Of a stretch of DNA of 64,000 nucleotides, positions 58,623-64,000 are shown piece by piece. Both the position numbers and the translations under genes were made by a program. Source of the stretch: CAZZKG01 sp964654825 (GTDB lineage Bacteria; Gemmatimonadota; CAZMKB01). The notes beneath the pieces are model-generated. The model was not told the origin of the DNA and searched no databases. It saw only the letters and a program-made list of their open reading frames with translations. The stretch lies in contig CAZZKG010000012.1 of the NCBI GenBank assembly GCA_964654825.1, positions 12,244-76,243 of the forward strand, given 5' to 3'. The first letter of the stretch is position 1, and the number at the start of each line of letters is the position of its first letter.

Positions 58623-60421
58623 ATGACCGATCACCGAATACCTACCCGGCGAATCATCATCTCTATTCTGCTGGTTCTGAGTCCGGCATTCGTGTCGACT
58701 CCGGCCCGTGCCGAGCTCCATGAAAACCTGCCGCTCGGACACTGGGCGTACCCCGTCATCGACGAGCTTCTCCTGAGAGGATATGGCAGCTCGCTCCTCT
58801 ACGGCAACCGGCCGTACACGCGGGGCGAGGTTGCGAAGCTGGTCATCGAGGTCGAGGGGGATCTCACCCGGCCGGGGCGTGATCGGGGCCGTATTCTCGG
58901 GGAGTGGAAAAACCTGCTCGAGACAGAGTTCGGGCCCGAGATCGAGGAGGTCCGGTGCGGCAGGAGGGATGAGTTCTACGGCATGCACGCGGAGGTGGGA
59001 GCGGATGTTACGGTGAGTAAGACCGGCAAGGATATCGAGCTCGAGCCAGCTTTCGCTCCCATCAGGCACGGGGACGAAGGTGACCCGAAACTGAGGGCGG
59101 TCTTCCCGCTCGGTTTCGCCCTCTCCTTCGGTGAGCACTTCACAGTATCCGAGATCGCCTGGATCGACACGGAAATGAGAAACGACCCCACCGCCAGGGT
59201 GAAGGGAGATCCGAAACGTCCTCTGCGCTTCAGGAGTTCATACCTCAAGTACAACCGCCCGCACTTCGAATTCCAGTTCGGACGTGAGCGGTTCAGGTGG
59301 GGACCGGGAAAAANNNNNNNNNNNNNNNNNNNNNNNNNNNNNNNNNNNNNNNNNNNNNNNNNNNNNNNNNNNNNNNNNNNNNNNNNNNNNNNNNNNNNNN
59401 NNNNNNNNNNNNNCCGCACTTCGAATTCCAGTTCGGACGTGAGCGGTTCAGGTGGGGACCGGGAAAAAGCGGCAGCCTCATCCTCGGCGACAGCTCCCCT
59501 TCCTTCGACGCGGCTGCTCTGAAACTAAAGGCAAAGTGGTTTACACTCACCAGCCTCTTCTCCCAGCTCAACGACGAGTTCCCGGACCCCGGGGAGCCCG
59601 ACGCCGGAGTGGCCGACAGCAGCATGGTGTCCAGATACTTCTACGCTCACCGGCTCGACATGAAACCCCTCTCCTGGCTCGAATTCGGTTTTTCCGAGAC
59701 CGCGGTCGTGACCGGGGTCGGTCGCGGATTCGACCTGCGGTTCACGAACCCGTTCATGGCGATCTATGCGACCCAGCAGGAGGGCGACCGCGAACAGAGG
59801 GAAGTGAATCTCAGTCATGCGCTCCACTGGTTTTTGATTCCCCACCCGAAGCTGGCGCTCTACGGTGAGTTTCTGGTCGATGAGATCATCCTGAAAGAGA
59901 GGCCGGAGGATTCACCTCCCAGGCCCGACAACCTCGGTTTTCTTCAGGGTGCCTCGATCATCGATCCCTTCGGCTGGTTCGGGACGACGCTGACGACCGA
60001 GTACGTGCGACTCAATTCATTTACCTACGTCCACCGGGGCCTCAACACCGACTACGAGCACTTCGGTTCACCCATAGGCCACCCGTTCGGTCCCGACACC
60101 GACCAGACGAGCTTCACGGTAAGCAGGGCGGTCTCGGGGGATCTCAACCTCACCGGCGGTTTCGCGTATCGGAGGCGGGGGGAGATCAGGCTCGACACCG
60201 ACGAGGAATCCCTCGGGAAGAGTGATTCCTTCCTGCAGGGTGTTGTGGAGAGGCGGAGGATCTACTCGGTTTCGGTGAGATGCAACCCGAGCCGTGATCT
60301 CTTTGTCAAGCTCGACACCGCCTGGATCGGAATCAGCAACATGGAAAATGAGAACGGCAGGAGCGAGGGGCTCTGGGACCTCACCCTGCTTCTCTCCTAC
60401 CGCATGAACTGGTTCCGGTAG
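58623..60421 (+). CDS. Outer-membrane-type beta-barrel protein (capsule-assembly Wzi-like), split by an artefactual gap
   Basis: Translation before and after the N-run joins in frame once the duplicated 55 bp is merged, giving about 547 residues. ATG 58623 is followed by a signal peptide cut after TPARA. Residues 30-85 (LGHWAYPVIDELLLRGY, RPYTRGEVAKLVIEV) look like an S-layer-homology-type or Wzi N-terminal segment. Beyond that, alternating beta-strand patterns run to the end (FEFQFGRERFRWGPGK, LNLTGGFAYRRRGEIRLD), finishing in RMNWFR with an aromatic near the end, consistent with a beta barrel. GRERFRWGPGKSGSLILGD resembles the conserved block of capsule-assembly Wzi-like proteins. Role in surface polysaccharide is inferred; two glycosyltransferases lie nearby. 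Confidence 0.7.
59259..59313 (+). repeat. 55-bp end of left contig, repeated after the gap
   Basis: Identical to 59414-59468. Coding for PHFEFQFGRERFRWGPGK on both sides of the N-run, so it is the same locus assembled twice rather than a biological repeat. Confidence 0.9.
59314..59413. other. Artefactual assembly gap (100 N) between overlapping contig ends
   Basis: The 55 bp on either side are identical and in the same orientation, and deleting the N-run plus one copy restores an uninterrupted reading frame. The true distance is therefore negative: the contigs overlap by 55 bp, a common assembler k-mer size. Confidence 0.9.
59414..59468 (+). repeat. 55-bp start of right contig, duplicate of 59259-59313
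   Basis: Second copy of the contig-end overlap; see the gap entry. Confidence 0.9.
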
Positions 60422-60488
60422 CTCATCAATCCTCTACCAGCCTTAAAGTTGTGTGCCCACCGCATAGAAAAACCGATCCGGATCACCA

Positions 60489-63400
60489 TCACCTCAGCAC
60501 CACCATCTTCCGGGTGAAGCTCCTGTCCCCTCTTCGCAGCACATACAGGTAGACGCCCGAGCTCACCTCTTCTCCCCGGTCGTTTCGCCCGTCCCACGCG
60601 ACCCGGTATCGGCCGGGTGATATTGAAGAATCGAAAAGCCTCTTTACCAGGCGACCCCGCATGTCATAGACCAGAAGCGACACCTCCTGCAGCTGCTCCG
60701 GTATTCCGGGAACGTCGAATGAAATCGTCGTTGCGGGGTTGAATGGGTTGGGGAAATTCTGCCTCAGGGCGAGGGCCCGCGGCACCACGGGTGACTGATC
60801 ACTCCGTCCCCCGATATCAAGCGTCGAATCCTCCTCCACAACGAGAAGCCGGTCGACCCCCGGACTGGCCTGCTTCTGTCTGATGCCTGACGGCCAGGTG
60901 ATCACCAGCGAGTCTACAACTGAGAGCGTGTCCAGTCCGAAGGCGAGCACGGGAGAACCCTGGGATTTTCCATCACCCCCGCTTACCCATCTCGCCATCG
61001 ACAATTCACCGGTGTGGACGCGGGCTGCAGCGCCACAGGCGGACCGGCCGGAGAGAGTCCCCCTCAGGGAGAGCTCGAGCCAGTGCCGGGGAAAGTAGCC
61101 GCCGTACGCATCGTTTCTCCAGATATCGTCAACCACGAGATCGAGACGTCCGTTGTTGTTCAGGTCGACCGGAAGGACGAATGCACTGTTCCCGCCGGTC
61201 GATGAAATGCCTGAAAGTTCGGTCAGATCGACGAAGCCCTCACCCGGTTTCCTGATCAGCACCGCAGGCGGTGCCATCACTATATCCAGAAACCCATCGG
61301 CGTTTATGTCTGAGAAGGCGGCATCGCCGGCTGTCCCGGCCAGATCAAAATCCCCGGTGACATCGGAAAAGCTCCCCTCACCATCGGTATTCTCATAAAG
61401 CGTCAACTGCTCACCGGAACAGAGCAGATCGATGTCGCCGTCACCGTCGTAATCTCCCGCCGACACGCTCTGCCAGATACCATCAGCTATCCCGGAACCA
61501 GCAGTGACATCTACAAAAGAATCCTCATCGATATTTTCATACACGTAACTCCTGGTACCTCCCACCAGTATCAGATCCAGGTGGCTGTCACCATTATAAT
61601 CACAGAGGATTGCCGCTCTGTCATTCACATCTTCACCGATCCCCCACTCCTGTGCCGACTCGGTAAGTTTCCCGTCGCCGTTGTTCACGTAGAGACGATC
61701 CCTCCCGTACTGGGCAGTGACGAGATCGAGCAACCCATCACCGTTGACATCGCCCCAGACACCGGTTGTCGTGACAACAGTATCAGAGATACCGGACAGA
61801 TCCGTCACATCCTCGAAGGAGCCATCACCCTGATTGTGGTAGAGAATGTGCGGAGTATCCACGGAATATGAGGCAATGAAAATATCCGGAAAACCGTCAT
61901 TATCTAAATCCCCCCACGACGTTCCGTTCAAAGAGGTCTGAGTCAGGAGACCTGCAGCGGAAGTGACGTCTTCGAAGACAAAATCCCCTGCGTTTCGGTA
62001 GAGAATCGGTCCCCCCTGGGTCGTCACGAGAAGGTCGATCAATCCATCGAGGTTGTAATCGGCGGGGGCGATGAAGCGTCCCTCACCACATCCCTCGCAG
62101 GACACGGACGAGAAGTCGGGGACATCGAGCACGGAGAAGTCATACGTTGTGATGGGAGCATCCTCGGGATCGCGCAGGCTCTGGTAGGCCGAATCCACCG
62201 CCTGTACGTAGTACGAAATCGTCGACCAGAAGGACTGGCCGGGGATCTCGGCGGAGAAGAGGTTCAGAGCTTCGTTTTCCATCTCCACTTCCTCGTATTG
62301 CCCGCCGTCGACGCTGTAGTGGAGAGTCGTGCGTGCCAGGGGGATGCTGTCGATAATATTCGTATAGACGAGGTACGGACCTGAAGCGTCGTTCGTGTCC
62401 TCGAGTATCGAGGTACCCAGGATGTCGAATCTGTCGACCTCCCAGTAGAATCCCGACTCATACAGATCCACGACACCGACAATCGTGGCTACCAGTTCGG
62501 TGAGGACTGAATCCTGCGGGTCCGGCCGCGGCGGATCACCATGCAGTTCCAGATATTCGGGATCCCCGACCGCGTTGGCGAAACAAATCGCTACTCCTGC
62601 GATCTGGCTCTCTCCCGGGGGCAGGTCGAAGGGGCCGCAGGATATGAGGAACCTGACATCCGTCGCGAAGTCCCATTCCCCGCAGTCCTCATCGGTCAAA
62701 CAGCGAAGCTTCCGGTAAGCTTCGGGGTCACTCACAGGATCACTCGGTGGTGGACCTACGCTGGGATTCGATGTCACGGTGTAATGGAACTCGCTGACCG
62801 CATCCACCTCATCAGGAATGTCGTCTGGTACATCATCCCCGTCGTCATCCACACCATCGAACGGATTTTCATCGACGATTCCATCCCCATCGTTGTCGAC
62901 CCCGTCCCACGGATTCCCGGGAGGCTGCAGGAAGAAAGTCGCCACGAAGCCCGGATCACCCTCGAAGTTGTCCTCTACAAAATTGCTGTCCCATGCAACG
63001 GCCGTGAAGAGCGACACCTTCTCCCTGCCGTAGACATCCACCGAATCGAGGAAGGAGGTCATGTCATCCTGAAAATTGTCACCAATGTCCATGTCTGCAA
63101 TGAACCCGATGTACGCTTCTTCAAGGGTGTAGGGCCCATCGGGGAGAGAGTCCGACCGGTTGGTGAGCTCATAAAAAATCAGGATCGTGTTGCTGTTGAA
63201 CCCCCCGGTAAAGGCCATACTCCGTTGCTTCACTTCTATCCCGCAGCGGCCGGTCTCGAAAACGGGATCACCGCTGATGTCATTGTAGATGGTCACGAAA
63301 TCCTGCCAGGAGTGAACGATCGGTGTTCCTTCTCCGTCACGGAACTCATCCGGCCAATCTAGCAGATCCTCGAGGACGGTCGAACTGAAGATCCTGGTCA

Positions 63401-63848
63401 GGGGATCAGTCGGATCCTGTCCCACACGGCCCTCCCGGTACTCCGAACGCCCCGACAGCGGATCGTACCCGTAGACGACTACAGTGTCCTTCGTCCCGTC
63501 ACCGTCCAGGTCGGCGAGCCCCCCGATCCAGAGCCCGGAGCCGAAGATGTAATTGTTCGGTGTCCCGGACGGCCATAAACCTTCAGTATTCCCATGAATA
63601 ATATCAAGTCCGATCTGGCCGGTGTTAGTGATGCCGAGCCACACGCTGTTTGCATCATGGATCTTCATTTCAACATCGGCCGGGACGGGCCCAGTCCCGG
63701 TCGCGGCCCGGAGTGATTCGGGGGTGAAGAGGCGGGAGAGCGTTCCCGGCACATCGGGGAACATAGTAGTCGGTAATGGCTCATAGAGGATAGAAAAAGG
63801 TGCGAAAACGAGGAGGAGAACCAGAAGAGAAGGTTTCGAGAGCTTCAT
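60489..63848 (-). CDS. Giant secreted FG-GAP/ASPIC protein with FlgD-Ig-like C-terminal module
   Basis: A 1119-residue protein. ATG 63848 has GGAGGTCGGT ahead and a signal peptide follows (KPSLLVLLLVFAPFSI); the frame to 63881 is unsupported. Residues about 40-480 are a large extracytoplasmic region with acidic calcium-like stretches (DNDGDGIVDENPFDGVDDDG near 335) and YTLEEAYIGFIADMDIGDN. Residues about 610-910 are VCBS repeats (DYNLDGLIDLLVT, DLDNDGFPDIFIA, DYDGDGDIDLLCS). An ASPIC/UnbV-like segment follows (HWLELSLRGTLSGRSACGAA and DSLVITWPSGIRQ). The last about 90 residues are the sorting module LRQNFPNPFNPATTISFDV ... YLYVLRRGDRSFTRKMVVL. Function unknown; likely surface-anchored or released. 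Confidence 0.85.
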   Translation of the reverse strand: MKLSKPSLLVLLLVFAPFSILYEPLPTTMFPDVPGTLSRLFTPESLRAATGTGPVPADVEMKIHDANSVWLGITNTGQIGLDIIHGNTEGLWPSGTPNNYIFGSGLWIGGLADLDGDGTKDTVVVYGYDPLSGRSEYREGRVGQDPTDPLTRIFSSTVLEDLLDWPDEFRDGEGTPIVHSWQDFVTIYNDISGDPVFETGRCGIEVKQRSMAFTGGFNSNTILIFYELTNRSDSLPDGPYTLEEAYIGFIADMDIGDNFQDDMTSFLDSVDVYGREKVSLFTAVAWDSNFVEDNFEGDPGFVATFFLQPPGNPWDGVDNDGDGIVDENPFDGVDDDGDDVPDDIPDEVDAVSEFHYTVTSNPSVGPPPSDPVSDPEAYRKLRCLTDEDCGEWDFATDVRFLISCGPFDLPPGESQIAGVAICFANAVGDPEYLELHGDPPRPDPQDSVLTELVATIVGVVDLYESGFYWEVDRFDILGTSILEDTNDASGPYLVYTNIIDSIPLARTTLHYSVDGGQYEEVEMENEALNLFSAEIPGQSFWSTISYYVQAVDSAYQSLRDPEDAPITTYDFSVLDVPDFSSVSCEGCGEGRFIAPADYNLDGLIDLLVTTQGGPILYRNAGDFVFEDVTSAAGLLTQTSLNGTSWGDLDNDGFPDIFIASYSVDTPHILYHNQGDGSFEDVTDLSGISDTVVTTTGVWGDVNGDGLLDLVTAQYGRDRLYVNNGDGKLTESAQEWGIGEDVNDRAAILCDYNGDSHLDLILVGGTRSYVYENIDEDSFVDVTAGSGIADGIWQSVSAGDYDGDGDIDLLCSGEQLTLYENTDGEGSFSDVTGDFDLAGTAGDAAFSDINADGFLDIVMAPPAVLIRKPGEGFVDLTELSGISSTGGNSAFVLPVDLNNNGRLDLVVDDIWRNDAYGGYFPRHWLELSLRGTLSGRSACGAAARVHTGELSMARWVSGGDGKSQGSPVLAFGLDTLSVVDSLVITWPSGIRQKQASPGVDRLLVVEEDSTLDIGGRSDQSPVVPRALALRQNFPNPFNPATTISFDVPGIPEQLQEVSLLVYDMRGRLVKRLFDSSISPGRYRVAWDGRNDRGEEVSSGVYLYVLRRGDRSFTRKMVVLR

Positions 63849-63952
63849 ACCGACCTCCGGAATAACGAACCTGCCTGCCACCCGGCCGCGAATGCCTCAC
63901 AAACAATAATGTACTGATTACGTTACCGCCGTCAAGCCGGGGCGTGATAAAC

Positions 63953-63990
63953 AGGGACAGTCACCATTTAAATAAATGGTGACTGTCCCT
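63953..63990. repeat. 38-bp perfect palindrome, REP/RAYT-type candidate
   Basis: AGGGACAGTCACCATTTA (63953-63970) and its exact reverse complement (63973-63990) are separated by AA. GGGACAGTCACC...GGTGACTGTCCC palindromes resemble repeats that flank REP-associated tyrosine transposase genes in many bacteria. The window ends 10 bp later, so no transposase can be seen. A terminator role is also possible. Confidence 0.6.
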
Positions 63991-64000
63991 ATTTATTTAT

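Noticed and set aside
59297..59522. ORFs on both strands spanning the second N-run
   Set aside because: They arise from treating Ns as open sequence; the real product is obtained by merging the 55-bp contig overlap.
1..64000. tRNA, rRNA or riboswitch genes
   Set aside because: I looked for TpsiC-loop-like and acceptor-pair patterns in intergenic DNA and for known riboswitch cores and saw none; a covariance-model scan could still find divergent ones.

Overview
This 64 kb window looks like part of a metagenome-assembled genome from an uncultured Gram-negative bacterium of the FCB/Bacteroidetes-related radiation (Krumholzibacteria, Eisenbacteria or Latescibacteria-like). That placement is inference. 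It rests on several large secreted proteins with FG-GAP/VCBS repeats, ASPIC/UnbV-type segments and a C-terminal FlgD-Ig-like sorting module (NYPNPFNP-type motif), plus lipoproteins, an ADP-heptose-type glycosyltransferase and an outer-membrane-type protein. Promoters are bacterial sigma70-like: several TTGACA-N17-TATAAT matches sit at sensible distances from genes. Two 100-N runs are scaffold gaps. One hides real sequence (end of trpF, start of trpB). The other is an artefact in which both contig ends carry the same 55 bp.

Layout. 1-6.8 kb: a partial GT9 glycosyltransferase, a glutaryl-CoA-dehydrogenase-like enzyme, a VanZ-like protein, a Crp/Fnr regulator, a membrane sulfatase-fold protein and a methyltransferase. 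7-10.5 kb: a MarR regulator, then an ECF sigma / zinc anti-sigma / Spy-CpxP-like / lipoprotein cluster in which two intergenic sites share a candidate ECF promoter. 10.6-15 kb: a 34-codon small ORF, an FG-GAP protein and a PafA-like phosphatase lipoprotein. 15-21 kb: a zinc MDR dehydrogenase, a minus-strand run selD, radical SAM, NAT-like, DUF4416, and a monohaem cytochrome c. selD is a selenoprotein gene read through an in-frame UGA with a SECIS-like hairpin, so the organism should encode selenocysteine. 21-29.5 kb: an RluA-type pseudouridine synthase, two large secreted proteins and a DASS-family carrier.

29.6-42.1 kb is the centrepiece. A consensus promoter, a Trp-rich leader peptide (WCWW) and a transcription attenuator precede trpE-G-D-C-F-B-A and then aroF-aroA-aroE-aroC-aroKB-aroQ, all co-directional and mostly overlapping or nearly so. 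Together they encode every enzyme from erythrose-4-phosphate plus PEP to tryptophan, apparently under one tryptophan-sensing leader.

42-52.4 kb: a bacterial serpin, a B12-binding radical SAM gene broken by one extra G in a G7 run, an Fn3/FlgD secreted protein, a GHL15-like glycoside hydrolase, a methyltransferase, and a cNOR nitric oxide reductase (norC with two haem sites, norB) divergent from an Rrf2/NsrR-like regulator. 52.4-64 kb: another FG-GAP protein with a perfect consensus promoter, two glycosyltransferases (one fused to a PHP domain), a small membrane protein, an outer-membrane-type protein split by the artefactual gap, a giant FG-GAP/FlgD protein, and a 38-bp palindrome at the right edge resembling REP/RAYT-type repeats. 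I found no tRNA, rRNA, CRISPR array or complete insertion sequence.
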